From positions 1-23,776 of the forward strand of contig CAYXWH010000023.1 of the NCBI GenBank assembly GCA_964468755.1: DNA of 23,776 nt. Direction: 5' to 3'. Positions 1 through 7,561 of this stretch are shown piece after piece. The translations under genes were made by a program, and so were the position numbers. The number at the start of each line of letters is the position of its first letter. The stretch's first letter is position 1. The notes below the pieces were generated by a model. It had not been told where the DNA came from. It was given only the letters and a program-made list of their open reading frames with translations, and did no database searches. Origin of the DNA: CAYXWH01 sp964468755 (GTDB taxonomy: Bacteria; Chloroflexota; Dehalococcoidia; Dehalococcoidales; RBG-16-60-22).

Positions 1-53
1 CTTAGGGCGGCAGATTTACAGTCTGCTCCGATTAACCACTCCGGCACCCCTCC
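1..53 (-). tRNA. tRNA-Tyr (GTA), partial, cut by the window edge
   Basis: Read on the minus strand, the 5' acceptor strand GGAGGGG (53-47) is followed by T8, a D-arm, and an anticodon stem GCAGA/TCTGC closing a CTGTAAA loop, which gives anticodon GTA (Tyr). The long variable arm expected of a bacterial tRNA-Tyr begins at the window edge, and the T-arm and 3' end lie outside. It follows tRNA-Thr by 27 nt on the same strand, so the two are probably one transcript. Confidence 0.9.
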
Positions 54-80
54 TGGCAACGCCGTTACCGCTCACAGCTT

Positions 81-154
81 AGCCTGAGGAGGGACTCGAA
101 CCCTTCAACCTGCCGATTACAAGTCGGCTGCTCTGCCGGTTGAGCTACTCAGGC
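81..154 (-). tRNA. tRNA-Thr (TGT)
   Basis: On the minus strand the acceptor strands GCCTGAG (154-148) and CTCAGGC (88-82) pair perfectly. The anticodon stem CCGAC/... closes the loop CTTGTAA, giving anticodon TGT (Thr). The T-loop reads TTCGAGT. The discriminator base is T at 81 and no CCA is encoded. It is the first gene of a minus-strand tRNA pair with tRNA-Tyr. Confidence 0.95.
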
Positions 155-196
155 GCAAGCGCATAGTATTTATCAGAACTTGCAGTACAGCTATAT

Positions 197-226
197 ATTA
201 TAGGGAAGGAATGACCCAATAGTCAA
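197..226 (-). promoter_or_regulatory. sigma70-type promoter for the tRNA-Thr/tRNA-Tyr unit
   Basis: On the minus strand TTGACT (226-221) and a perfect TATAAT (202-197) are 18 bp apart. The -10 box is about 42 nt upstream of the tRNA-Thr 5' end. It sits just past the stop codon of the rhomboid gene on the same strand. Confidence 0.7.
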
Positions 227-234
227 GCTGGAGA

Positions 235-909
235 CTAATAGAAGGAGGCGCGCTCTTTCCGTCGGAAGAGGGTGCCGGCAATCAGTCCGAAAATCAGACC
301 ACCGAGATGAGCCTGCCAGGCGATAACACTCGGGATGGCGGCTGGTATCAGTACACCGATGATGACAAATCCGCCGATGACGGCTGCCCACAGTGGTATC
401 GGGACCGGTATGGGGAAGATAAAAACCCTGAGCCGGGGTCTCATTACCGCCAGTGTCCCGCCGAGGGTAAAGATGGCTCCGGAGGCGCCGATAGCCACGG
501 TAAACGGGAAGAACGGCGCCAGGAGTAGCAGTAAAATGTTGCCCAGTATACCCCCACCAAAATAGACAATGAGGAAACGGGTGGTCCCAATCAGGGTGGC
601 GAGGTATGTGCCGAAGAAAAAGAGGGTCAGCATATTGCCAAAGAGGTGCCAGAAGCTGCCGTGCAGGAAGAGATTGGTGACTATGGTCCAGGGCTGACTG
701 AAGAATACCCAGGGCCGTAGTCCGAACATGCCGAGAAACCGTACATAGGCATCAATGTCTATCAGCTTGACGACTATGTTGGCAATTATGAATATGAGCA
801 GGTTGATGCCGATAATTAAGAATACGGTATTCCGGTTGTATCTCGGGTAGCTTCGGTATCGCACTGGGTTACTTCCTTGCCGGCTGTCGATTTTCCAGAG
901 CTGTTCCAA
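235..909 (-). CDS. rhomboid family intramembrane serine protease
   Basis: A 224-aa membrane protein of the rhomboid (S54) family, which cleaves transmembrane substrates inside the bilayer. The catalytic serine is in GASG (S143) and the catalytic histidine in the late segment AWQAHLGGL (H201). The loop and helix with H83, H88 and N92 (HGSFWHLFGN) match the conserved oxyanion-side region. About six hydrophobic helices are visible: residues 29-49, 85-108, 110-131, 137-156, 170-190 and 195-214. The C-terminus is short and basic, so presumably cytosolic. The start is read as TTG at 909-907, because an in-frame stop lies four codons upstream and no ATG is available; the start is not certain, since there is no clear Shine-Dalgarno site and a GTG follows a few codons later. 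It appears monocistronic. Confidence 0.85.
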   Translation of the reverse strand: MEQLWKIDSRQGSNPVRYRSYPRYNRNTVFLIIGINLLIFIIANIVVKLIDIDAYVRFLGMFGLRPWVFFSQPWTIVTNLFLHGSFWHLFGNMLTLFFFGTYLATLIGTTRFLIVYFGGGILGNILLLLLAPFFPFTVAIGASGAIFTLGGTLAVMRPRLRVFIFPIPVPIPLWAAVIGGFVIIGVLIPAAIPSVIAWQAHLGGLIFGLIAGTLFRRKERASFY

Positions 910-1004
910 CCGGTCCGGTTACCGGCTCTTCTCATCATAGCTCTTAAAGGCAGGTTATGGCAAGCACCCGGTCCGGAGTATTTACCGGAGTAACAATCCG
1001 AGGG

Positions 1005-1034
1005 TTGACTTGGGGGGGCAATTCCCGCCATAAT
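1005..1034 (+). promoter_or_regulatory. probable promoter of tRNA-Asn
   Basis: TTGACT (1005-1010) is 18 bp from CATAAT (1029-1034), and the tRNA 5' end lies 17 nt further on. This is the spacing expected of a housekeeping sigma factor promoter serving a tRNA gene. Confidence 0.6.
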
Positions 1035-1050
1035 AAACGAGACTGATTGT

Positions 1051-1125
1051 TCCCGAGTAGCTCAGTGGTAGAGCGGGCGGCTGTTAACCGCTTGGTCGTT
1101 GGTTCGAGTCCAACCTCGGGAGCCA
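1051..1125 (+). tRNA. tRNA-Asn (GTT), CCA encoded
   Basis: Acceptor strands TCCCGAG and CTCGGGA pair perfectly. The anticodon loop CTGTTAA gives GTT (Asn). The T-loop is TTCGAGT, the discriminator is G1122 and CCA is encoded at 1123-1125. A T-run (from 1126) follows immediately and may help termination. Confidence 0.95.
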
Positions 1126-1218
1126 TTTTTTATGGGCGCACCGTTATGGGTAATCAGTGTGTCCGGGGCAAGTGGTTGTAAAAATGGTGCCCGTCCCCTA
1201 TCATAGTTAAAGCCTGTC

Positions 1219-2004
1219 ATGGAGAAAGAGACTACTGCTGAGAATTCCATTACTTTTCTGGGGACGGCCGGCGCCAGGTTTATGGTGTCCAAGCAACTGG
1301 CTGCTTCCGGTGGATTGTGGTTAAGCCTGGGTGGTACCCAGATACTCGTCGACCCCGGTCCGGGCAGTCTGGTACAATCAACCGGGCGAAAGCTGAGGGG
1401 AGAGAAGCTCAGCGCAATCGTTCTGTCGCATCGCCATCTGGACCATTCCGCAGATGCCAACATAATGATTGAGGCGATGACCGAGGGTGGCTTCAAGCGG
1501 CGAGGCCGCTTATTCGCTCCGGCTGACGCTCTGAATGATGAGCCGGTGGTCTTTTCCTACCTGAGGGACTATCTGGAGGGTGTTGAAATTCTGACCGAAG
1601 GTAAATCATATTCGGTTGACGGCGTTACCTTCAGCACCCCCGTTCGTCACCAACATGCGGTGGAGACCTACGGACTGCTGTTCTGGGCGGCGGGGCACAC
1701 CTTTGCCTACATTGCCGATACCCTCTTTTTTGACGGTCTGTGTGCCAGCTATGCCAGTGAACTGTTAATAATCAATGTCGTGCTCATGGAAAACCGGCAG
1801 CACGTGTACCATCTGTCCATCCCGGATGTCGAGCATATCGTCGGGGAGATTAAGCCTAAGGTTGCTATCATCACTCATTTTGGCACCACTATCTGGCGGT
1901 CACATCCGTGGGAGATAGCCCGGGAACTCAGCCAGCGGACCGGCGCCAGGGTAATCGCTGCCCGCGACGGGATGCGGTTTGACCTGTCGCAACTGGACGA
2001 TTGA
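1219..2004 (+). CDS. MBL-fold metallo-hydrolase
   Basis: A 261-aa cytosolic protein of the metallo-beta-lactamase superfamily. The metal-binding motif HxHxDH is complete (H71-R-H73-L-D75-H76 in LSHRHLDH). Further expected ligands are a histidine in VRHQHAVETYG, an aspartate in YIADTLFF, and a histidine in IITHFG near the C-terminus. The fold start FLGTAGARF and VDPGPGS are typical of the RNase Z/UlaG-like branch. The substrate cannot be told from sequence; a phosphodiesterase or other hydrolase role is possible. The ATG is the only sensible start, although its ribosome binding site is weak. A small membrane protein gene follows 38 bp downstream with a strong Shine-Dalgarno site. Confidence 0.85.
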   Translation: MEKETTAENSITFLGTAGARFMVSKQLAASGGLWLSLGGTQILVDPGPGSLVQSTGRKLRGEKLSAIVLSHRHLDHSADANIMIEAMTEGGFKRRGRLFAPADALNDEPVVFSYLRDYLEGVEILTEGKSYSVDGVTFSTPVRHQHAVETYGLLFWAAGHTFAYIADTLFFDGLCASYASELLIINVVLMENRQHVYHLSIPDVEHIVGEIKPKVAIITHFGTTIWRSHPWEIARELSQRTGARVIAARDGMRFDLSQLDD

Positions 2005-2042
2005 GGCGAAATTACATTTATTCATGAGGTAAGAGGAGGAAC

Positions 2043-2450
2043 ATGAAATACCGGCATTTACAGTTATGGATTATAGTGACCTTTACCATTGCCGTGGTTG
2101 CCATAGTTATCCGTTCTATCTGGCAAATAGTGGTCATACCCACGCAGGGCACCATGATTATTTTCATCCCGCTCATCCTGGCGCTTATGGGAGGGGATGC
2201 ACTGCTTGCCTACCTTACCTGGAACCCGCAGCAACTGAGGAGACTGCCGGCATTGATAGGGATAAGCGTGGTGCTTACCGCCGGGCTTATCGCCGGTGTC
2301 GCCCACTTTGCCCACTTTATCCCCTCGCCGGAGGCAGCCCATCCCCTGAGCAAGGTAATCGGCGTCTGCGTGCTGCTTTCCAGTCTCAGTGCCTATTCCC
2401 TGATACTCTGGTTTCTCTGGTCATTACGGCGACCAGCCGGGAGGGGCTAG
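2043..2450 (+). CDS. small four-helix membrane protein, function unknown
   Basis: A 135-aa protein with four predicted membrane helices (roughly 8-30, 38-60, 70-92 and 104-127) and a short basic tail ending RRPAGRG. I do not recognise a family. The start ATG is preceded by AGAGGAGGA, a strong Shine-Dalgarno site. The stop codon is followed after 3 bp by the start of the zincin gene, so the two are almost certainly co-transcribed and translationally coupled. Confidence 0.7.
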   Translation: MKYRHLQLWIIVTFTIAVVAIVIRSIWQIVVIPTQGTMIIFIPLILALMGGDALLAYLTWNPQQLRRLPALIGISVVLTAGLIAGVAHFAHFIPSPEAAHPLSKVIGVCVLLSSLSAYSLILWFLWSLRRPAGRG

Positions 2451-2453
2451 TAC

Positions 2454-2828
2454 ATGGACAGGGAGCGGTTCGAATCGCTGGTCGCCACGGCGGTTAGCGG
2501 CTTGCCTGAAGAGTTCCGTGAGAAGCTGGAGAATGTTGACGTGGTCGTTGCCCGTGAACCGACCAGACGGCAAATGGCTGCGGTGGGACTGAAACGCGGG
2601 GAAACGCTGCTGGGGCTCTACGAAGGGGTGCCGCTGACCCGGCGGGGACAGCACTACGGGATGGTGGTACCGGACAAGATAAGCATATTTCAGAAGCCGA
2701 TTGAAGCCAAGTGCCGATATGACCGCGCCATTGTAGCCGAGGTGCGGCGGGTGGTGCGGCATGAGATTGCCCATCACTTCGGTATCAGTGATGCCAGATT
2801 AGCGCAGCTGGAAAAAGACGAAGAGTAA
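2454..2828 (+). CDS. minimal zincin-like metallopeptidase family protein
   Basis: A 124-aa protein matching the small bacterial zincin family (Zincin_1/DUF1025 type). The signature HExxHxxG is present near the C-terminus as HEIAHHFG (H103, E104, H107), followed by ISD, where the aspartate is a candidate third zinc ligand. The family start, MDRERFESLVATAVSGLPEEF, and the conserved LLGLYEGVPLTRR segment are also typical. Proteins of this family have no signal peptide and their proteolytic activity is mostly uncharacterised. The gene sits 3 bp after the membrane protein gene and is convergent with elp3, 21 bp away, with no obvious terminator between. Confidence 0.85.
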   Translation: MDRERFESLVATAVSGLPEEFREKLENVDVVVAREPTRRQMAAVGLKRGETLLGLYEGVPLTRRGQHYGMVVPDKISIFQKPIEAKCRYDRAIVAEVRRVVRHEIAHHFGISDARLAQLEKDEE

Positions 2829-2849
2829 CTCCATTGCTGGGTGACGGCA

Positions 2850-4235
2850 TCAGATGGGCAGGTCTTTCACCATGTAGTTCCCCAGTGAGCGGTAGCCACA
2901 CTCAGTCCGGTAGTATTCCTTGGCACCGGTACCGCTCAAAACCACCATTTTCCCAGTGCTAAACTCATCGGCGGCAATGCGCTCGGCTTCCGCCAGCAGC
3001 GCCTTGCCCAGCCCCTTGTGCTGGGCAGCGTCTGATATCTGCTCGCTAAGCGGTACCTCCGGCCCGAAGATGTGCAGTTCTCTGATAATCGCCAGGTTCC
3101 GGTTTAACACGTGCCTCAGGGCTGGAATAGGCACCGCTTGAATTCTCAGCCGGAGCAGGCCGAATAACGTTTCCTGTTCGTCCTCAAAGGACAGGAAAAT
3201 CTCCTTGCCACCGGAAGCGTCATAGTCCAGCCTGACCAGGTGAGGTTCGCCGATTTCCCGGTTCTGCCGTGCCCGGTGACCATACTCCCGGCAGCGGATG
3301 CAATGACACTCGGTGCCCTCCTGTGCCATCAGTATTCTGACCTGATCCCGGATGGAGTCCTTGCAGCCGCCGACAATATACTTGGCGGGTATGTCACGGA
3401 GCACCCGTGATATGCGGACATATTTGGGCACTATCGCTTTAATCCGGGCAACCAGGTTTATCATGGTGGCGGTATCATACGGATGGTAGCGTCCATCCCG
3501 GTACCACTGCTCCAGTTCGGTGCCCTCCACAACCATCGTCGGGTAGAGCTTAAGACCGTCCGGTTTAAAACGATCATCGTTGAACAACAGTGCCGACATC
3601 TCAAAGTCCTTCTCAGGGGTGGCGCCGGGCAGCCCCGGCATCCAGTGGTGGTAGACCTTGAAGCCATGCTCCCGGAGCAGTCGGGTTGCCTGAGCCACAT
3701 CGGCAACGGTGTGTCCCCGTCTCACCAGCCGGTATATTTCATCGCTCAGCGTCTGAACACCCAGTTCCACCCGGGTGGTGCCGAAATCAAGCATGCGCTC
3801 GATTTCTTCCTGCCCGCACCAATCGGGCCTGGTCTCAATGCACAGGCCGGTACAGCGGTGGCTGGCGGTCTCGTTGATTCGCTTGGCTTCCTCCAGGGTT
3901 GCTGCTTCCGTGCCGTTCAAGCCGTCATAGCAGTCCTTGATAACCTGGTACTGGTAGTCCTCCGGGTATGCCAGGAAGGTACCTCCCATGATAATCAGCT
4001 CTACCTTGTCCGTGGGATGCCCCATATCCGCCAGGATGCGCATTCGGAGTTTAACCTGCTCTCTGGCATCGTAGTCGCACTGTATCGCCCGGAGTACGGC
4101 CGGCGACTCCGGGGTATAGCTTTGGGGCGTGAGTGAGTAGGTGGGGCAATACAGGCACTGCCCGGGGCAATTCAAGGGCCGGGTCATCACGGCAACCGGG
4201 GTAACGCCGGATATAGTCCGGGAAAGCTTCTTCAT
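2850..4235 (-). CDS. elp3: Elp3-family tRNA uridine-34 carboxymethyl-type acetyltransferase/radical SAM enzyme
   Basis: A 461-aa fusion of a radical SAM domain and a C-terminal GNAT domain, the architecture of Elp3, which builds cm5U-type modifications on U34 of tRNA anticodons. The cluster motif is NCPGQCLYCP (C23, C27, C30). Motifs ETRPDWC, TTRVELGVQTLSDE and GHTVADVAQATRLL are typical Elp3 core sequence. The GNAT acetyl-CoA loop is HKGLGKALLAEAERIA, and the C-terminus GYRSLGNYMVKDL matches the family. I chose ATG 4235 because AAGGA lies 4-5 nt upstream; a longer frame exists but runs into the divergent gene. Stand-alone bacterial Elp3 without other Elongator subunits is known, including from Dehalococcoides. 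A weak promoter may lie at 4276-4305 on the minus strand (TTGTTG, 18 bp, TACACT), within the start of the divergent gene. Confidence 0.95.
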   Translation of the reverse strand: MKKLSRTISGVTPVAVMTRPLNCPGQCLYCPTYSLTPQSYTPESPAVLRAIQCDYDAREQVKLRMRILADMGHPTDKVELIIMGGTFLAYPEDYQYQVIKDCYDGLNGTEAATLEEAKRINETASHRCTGLCIETRPDWCGQEEIERMLDFGTTRVELGVQTLSDEIYRLVRRGHTVADVAQATRLLREHGFKVYHHWMPGLPGATPEKDFEMSALLFNDDRFKPDGLKLYPTMVVEGTELEQWYRDGRYHPYDTATMINLVARIKAIVPKYVRISRVLRDIPAKYIVGGCKDSIRDQVRILMAQEGTECHCIRCREYGHRARQNREIGEPHLVRLDYDASGGKEIFLSFEDEQETLFGLLRLRIQAVPIPALRHVLNRNLAIIRELHIFGPEVPLSEQISDAAQHKGLGKALLAEAERIAADEFSTGKMVVLSGTGAKEYYRTECGYRSLGNYMVKDLPI

Positions 4236-4295
4236 GGTATCCTTACTATTAACGGAAGTAATGCAAGTCATTTTTAGTGTAGCAGATTTGTAGTA

Positions 4296-4949
4296 ATGGC
4301 AACAATAAAGGATGTGTTTAACCAGATAGCCCCCGGCTGGTATAACTACCGGCACTGGTCAATCTTCCGGCATGAGCTGGAAATGCTGTCGCGGCGGTGG
4401 CGGCGGGGCAGATTGCTCAACCTCGGCTGTGCGCATGGTGCTGATTTTCTCCCCTTCAAAGACAGCTTTGAGCTCTATGGTGTGGACTTTTCCGGTACGA
4501 TGCTGCAGTTCGCCCGGAAGTATTCCCGGAAGTTCGCGTTTGCCGTGAATCTGGCGGCGGCTGATATCAGGGCGCTGCCGTATGCCGATGCGACCTTCGA
4601 CCGGGCAATAGCGGTGGCTACCTATCATCATATATGTAATAGTGAAGATAGACTGGACTCGCTGCGGGAGTTGCGGCGGGTATTAAAGCCCGGCGGTGAA
4701 GCCTTCATCACCGTCTGGAACCGCTGGCAGCCCCGTTTCTGGTTTTCCGGCCGGGAGGTAATGGTACCGTGGCGGGCAAAGGGAAAGACCCTTTACCGGT
4801 ACTACTACCTGTTTACCTATCCCGAACTGGAGAGGCTGGTACGGCAGGCAGGCTTTCGGGTAGTACGGTCCTTTCCCGAAAATGCCTACCGGTTCCCGGT
4901 CAAATATTTCTCCAGGAATATTTGCCTGCTGGTTAAAAATACCGGGTAG
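4296..4949 (+). CDS. Trm9/ALKBH8-like SAM-dependent tRNA methyltransferase
   Basis: A 217-aa class I methyltransferase. The SAM-binding motif I is LLNLGCAHGAD, then GVDFSGTML, ADIRALPYADATFDRAIAVA and TYHHI. The family-specific parts point to Trm9/ALKBH8: the start VFNQIAPGWYNYRHW (compare the Trm9 VYNEIAPHF pattern), the motif EVMVPW (Trm9 has VFVPW), and RYYYLFTYPELERL near the C-terminus (Trm9-type RYYHLF...EL). Eukaryotic Trm9 methylates cm5U34, the Elp3 product, to mcm5U34. The gene is divergent from elp3 with 60 bp between starts, which supports this role. The Trm112 partner of eukaryotic and archaeal enzymes is not seen here. A generic type 11 methyltransferase of other function remains possible. 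Confidence 0.7.
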   Translation: MATIKDVFNQIAPGWYNYRHWSIFRHELEMLSRRWRRGRLLNLGCAHGADFLPFKDSFELYGVDFSGTMLQFARKYSRKFAFAVNLAAADIRALPYADATFDRAIAVATYHHICNSEDRLDSLRELRRVLKPGGEAFITVWNRWQPRFWFSGREVMVPWRAKGKTLYRYYYLFTYPELERLVRQAGFRVVRSFPENAYRFPVKYFSRNICLLVKNTG

Positions 4950-5037
4950 CGCCTCTCTTTTATTATTTCCTGTTATCTGCTAGTCTGTTGGTAAGTCTTT
5001 TATCAAGAATCAAATCCGGGGGAAAGGGGTGTTAGTG

Positions 5038-5256
5038 ATGTTGATTGCCATCAATTGTCCGAGTTGCAGTACCGAGGGGAAAATGTCTCTGGTTGACCAG
5101 GTCTATGAAGGTCCGTACCGTTGCTGGAAGTGCCGGGCACTGTTCACCATCAGGATTGAGGATAACCAGGTCAAGTCATGCGAGCCGCTGAGCCAGGAGG
5201 AATTTGACCGCCAGCAAGAGCTAAAAGCCATGCAGGACAAATTCAAACGGGAATAG
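5038..5256 (+). CDS. small zinc-ribbon protein, function unknown
   Basis: A 72-aa protein with two CxxC knuckles (NCPSC near residue 9 and RCWKC near residue 36) that form a probable zinc ribbon, followed by a charged helical tail (EFDRQQELKAMQDKFKRE). I start it at ATG 5038, 8 nt after GGAAAGGGG; an upstream in-frame GTG at 5029 overlaps the purine-rich site and is less likely. Ribbons of this sort occur in nucleic-acid binding proteins but nothing fixes the function. Confidence 0.65.
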   Translation: MLIAINCPSCSTEGKMSLVDQVYEGPYRCWKCRALFTIRIEDNQVKSCEPLSQEEFDRQQELKAMQDKFKRE

Positions 5257-5296
5257 CCGGGGGTACATTATGGACAGGACAAGGAGGCTACCATCA

Positions 5297-5792
5297 ATGC
5301 TTATCCCGACCATAGTTCTGGGGGTGCTGGCAGCGGTCTGTGTTCTTCTTGCTTACCAGAAAGGGGTGTATATTTCGGGACTGAAGTCAGGCGGTACCAT
5401 GCTGTTGCAGATCCTTCCCCTGCTGGTTTTTGCCTTTATCATCGCCGGCATTATTCCGCTGCTCATTCCTCAGGAGCTGATTTCCCGATGGGTAGGTGCT
5501 GAATCCGGCTTACGGGGTATCATGATTGGTACAATTTTTGGCGGGCTGGCACCCGGCGGCCCTTTTGTGAGCCTGCCCATTGCCGCCGGGCTGTTGCCGG
5601 ATGGGAGCCAATATCGGTACTATGGTGGCGTTTGTTACCGGCTGGTCGCTGCTGGCATTCAGCCGGATGCCAATGGAGATTGCCATAATGGGCTGGAAAT
5701 TTACGTTAATTCGTCTCGCCTGTACCTTCTTCTTCCCGCCGCTGGCCGGACTGCTTGCCAACAAACTGTTTTCCGGAGTCAATATCATATGA
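5297..5792 (+). pseudogene. permease-like membrane protein gene with a +1 frameshift
   Basis: The reading frame begins at ATG 5297, chosen because AAGGAGG lies 9 nt upstream at 5281-5287; an in-frame ATG at 5270 has no such site. The protein runs through two hydrophobic helices and a conserved segment FGGLAPGGPFVSLPIAAGLLPDG, then leaves frame. The following frame carries the continuation GANIGTMVAFVTGWSLLAF and MEIAIMGWKFTLIRLACTFFFPPLAGLL to a stop at 5790. Removing one G from GGG at 5603-5605 joins them as LLPDGANIGT, which reads like the intact family (permease YraQ/ArsP-like membrane proteins with GPFV...PIAAG and AFVT.WSL motifs). The rejoined product is about 164 aa. Either a genuine disabling mutation or a sequencing or assembly error in a short G-run. 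Confidence 0.75.
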
Positions 5793-5850
5793 GCTGTGGG
5801 TAGAAAGCGGGGGCGTCACTACTGACCGTTAACAACTGAGGAGGGATAGC

Positions 5851-6042
5851 ATGCCGGTAGTTATGGTAGAAATGTGGGAAGGACGTACTGTGGAACAGAA
5901 AAAGCAGCTTGCCCAGGATATCACGGCGGCATTTGTGAAAATGGGTACTCCGCAAGAAGCGGTACAGATAATCCTCAAAGATAACCCCAAGCATAACTGG
6001 GTAAAAGGGGGTAAGCTGGCGTCAGAGTATACCAGCCAGTAG
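5851..6042 (+). CDS. 4-oxalocrotonate tautomerase family protein
   Basis: A 63-aa protein, the standard size of the 4-OT family of small tautomerases. After removal of Met1 it starts with Pro (PVVMVEMWEGR), the family's catalytic base, and has Arg at mature position 11 as in the well-studied enzymes. The middle segment VEQKKQLAQDITAAFVKMGTPQEAVQIIL is the typical helix and strand. A strong GAGGAGGG site precedes the ATG. The physiological substrate is unknown; no aromatic degradation genes are nearby. Confidence 0.85.
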   Translation: MPVVMVEMWEGRTVEQKKQLAQDITAAFVKMGTPQEAVQIILKDNPKHNWVKGGKLASEYTSQ

Positions 6043-6064
6043 TTGCAAGTAGCCGGTTTATGCC

Positions 6065-6093
6065 TTGTCGACGGTTTGTGAATAGGCTACAAT
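6065..6093 (+). promoter_or_regulatory. probable promoter for the small membrane protein gene
   Basis: TTGTCG (6065-6070) is 17 bp from TACAAT (6088-6093), 53 nt upstream of the next start codon. Confidence 0.5.
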
Positions 6094-6146
6094 GACGGCA
6101 GAAAAGCACCGTTCACGGTAATGAAATTCTCGGTAATGGCCGGTGA

Positions 6147-6470
6147 ATGACTGGGCTTACGGTTAATCTGTGGAGTTCAACAGCTACCTTTCGGCAGTGC
6201 CGGACGGAGAAAATATCCTTTGTGCTGCTGAATCAGGTTGACCTGTTGCTGACAGTTCTGGCGGTTTCCTTCGGTTTCCGGGAGATAAATCCCTTGATGA
6301 ACTACCTGCTCGCCATGCCGGCTTTGCTGGTGATAGTAAAAACGGTCATCCCGCTGCTGATTGCGTGGCTGGTGCCGGGCAGGCTTCTCCTGCCGGCTGT
6401 CGGGCTGCTTTCCGGGGTGGTTCTCTGGAATATAACGGAGCTGGTGTGCTTCCTTGGTCACACCATGTAA
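6147..6470 (+). CDS. DUF5658-like small membrane protein
   Basis: A 107-aa protein with three likely membrane helices. The segment LNQVDLLLTVLAVSFGFREINPLMNYLL, with its D...T and E.NP motifs, followed by a helix beginning VKTVIPLL, resembles the DUF5658 family of uncharacterised membrane proteins. The first 20 residues are atypical, so the real start may be internal; the ribosome binding site at ATG 6147 is weak. It is convergent with the LuxR-type regulator. Confidence 0.6.
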   Translation: MTGLTVNLWSSTATFRQCRTEKISFVLLNQVDLLLTVLAVSFGFREINPLMNYLLAMPALLVIVKTVIPLLIAWLVPGRLLLPAVGLLSGVVLWNITELVCFLGHTM

Positions 6471-6515
6471 ACCCCGGCATACTGCTCTGAGCTATCTCCC
6501 GACTGACCGTTAACC

Positions 6516-7256
6516 TCATATCCGGCTGCCAGCGAGGTAGGGCCTCGATTCCTGCCCATGCGCCATTTCGTTGCCCATGGTCTTCAGGTAAAGCCGGGCG
6601 GCGCTCACTCTCAGATGCTTGTCGTTGAAGTCCGGGTTGGCTCTGAGCTTGCTGTACATGCTGTTCAGGTGATGTTCTACTGTCTTGATATCAATGAACA
6701 GCGAGGAAGCTATCGACTGGTTGGTATACCCCTGGGCGAGAAGGCTGAGGATTTCCAGCTCTCTGGCGGTGAGCTGTTTCAGGAAGGGGCACTCCGGTTT
6801 CCCGGCGAACATGAAGGTGGCAATCGGCGGGTCGAGGATGACCTGACCCTGGTTTACCGCGATAATGGTCCGGGAAAGCTGGTCTATCTGGTCCAGTGAC
6901 TGTTTCAAAAAGAGCGCCATGCCGCCTTCGCTCTTGAGGGCCAGCTTGCGCAGTAACTCAATATCCTGCGCGCTGTAGAACACCAGCAAAAGGACGATAC
7001 CGATTTTGGGATAGTCCGTACGAATTTTTTCCAGTTCGGCAACAAGCTCCGGACTGAGCCTCTTGGTGCTCAGTAACATAACATCGGGCTTGAGCGCCGA
7101 AACCGTCCGGCTTAAAGCACCCGGTTGACCGCTATTGGTGACATCCAGTAGCTCAACCGAGGCCATTGAAGGGAGTATCGCCTTATATACTTCCCGGAAT
7201 AGCTCCTGCTCTTCTACTACGTAGAGCTTTATCAGTTTGGTATGTGTCTGTTCCAT
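6516..7256 (-). CDS. LuxR/NarL-type regulator with a degenerate receiver domain
   Basis: A 246-aa protein with a receiver-like N-terminal domain (about residues 7-135) and a LuxR-type helix-turn-helix (about 162-205: LTARELEILSLLAQGYTNQSIA and KTVEHHLNSMYSKL). The receiver lacks the usual chemistry: the phospho-accepting Asp is replaced by Ser63 (DVMLLSTKRLS), and the acidic pair is Glu-Glu (E15, E16). It probably does not work by ordinary aspartate phosphorylation. ATG 7256 is chosen because AGAGGG lies about 7 nt upstream; an upstream in-frame start (7343) has no such site. It is divergent from the archaellum operon and is the nearest regulator to it, so it may control arlB1 and its own expression (inference). 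Confidence 0.85.
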   Translation of the reverse strand: MEQTHTKLIKLYVVEEQELFREVYKAILPSMASVELLDVTNSGQPGALSRTVSALKPDVMLLSTKRLSPELVAELEKIRTDYPKIGIVLLLVFYSAQDIELLRKLALKSEGGMALFLKQSLDQIDQLSRTIIAVNQGQVILDPPIATFMFAGKPECPFLKQLTARELEILSLLAQGYTNQSIASSLFIDIKTVEHHLNSMYSKLRANPDFNDKHLRVSAARLYLKTMGNEMAHGQESRPYLAGSRI

Positions 7257-7392
7257 TGTTTGACCCTCTCCCTCTCGTTTTTGAAACCTCCCTGGAACTG
7301 GTGGTTCGACAGAGGTTTCCTTGATAGTCAGGTATACCCCCACTGCTTTTCTAATTCGCCCTCGGCATTACCTACAATTTTTTATTTACATA

Positions 7393-7422
7393 TATTTACT
7401 TAGTCTACGTTGTGATTGTAAA
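7393..7422 (-). promoter_or_regulatory. weak candidate promoter of the LuxR-type regulator
   Basis: On the minus strand TTTACA (7422-7417) is 18 bp from TAAATA (7398-7393). The -35 is good, the -10 poor. It lies about 137 bp upstream of the start codon. Confidence 0.3.
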
Positions 7423-7464
7423 GGACGAATATAAAGATAGGGATAAAGATTCATAAACATTCCA

Positions 7465-7490
7465 TTAAGATCTTGTTAAGGTTCCGTAAG
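7465..7490. promoter_or_regulatory. direct repeats of TTAAG about one helical turn apart
   Basis: TTAAG at 7465-7469 and 7476-7480 are 11 bp apart and a third, GTAAG, at 7486-7490 follows at 10 bp. Tandem half-sites spaced by about one turn are the classical layout of OmpR/PhoB-family binding sites, and an OmpR-type regulator is encoded at 21112. A role here is inference. Confidence 0.35.
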
Positions 7491-7561
7491 TTTTTTACAC
7501 TCTTCACAGTAGTAGCCACTCCATAAATTAAAACAGCCGGTTCCATATATTCGGCTCTCAT

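Noticed and set aside
3483..4136. A 217-aa plus-strand frame inside elp3
   Set aside because: It is antisense to the conserved radical SAM domain, with no domain and no ribosome binding site.
4236..4355. N-terminal extension of Elp3 to a start at 4355
   Set aside because: It would run into the divergent methyltransferase gene, and the ATG at 4235 has a good AAGGA site just before the conserved domain.
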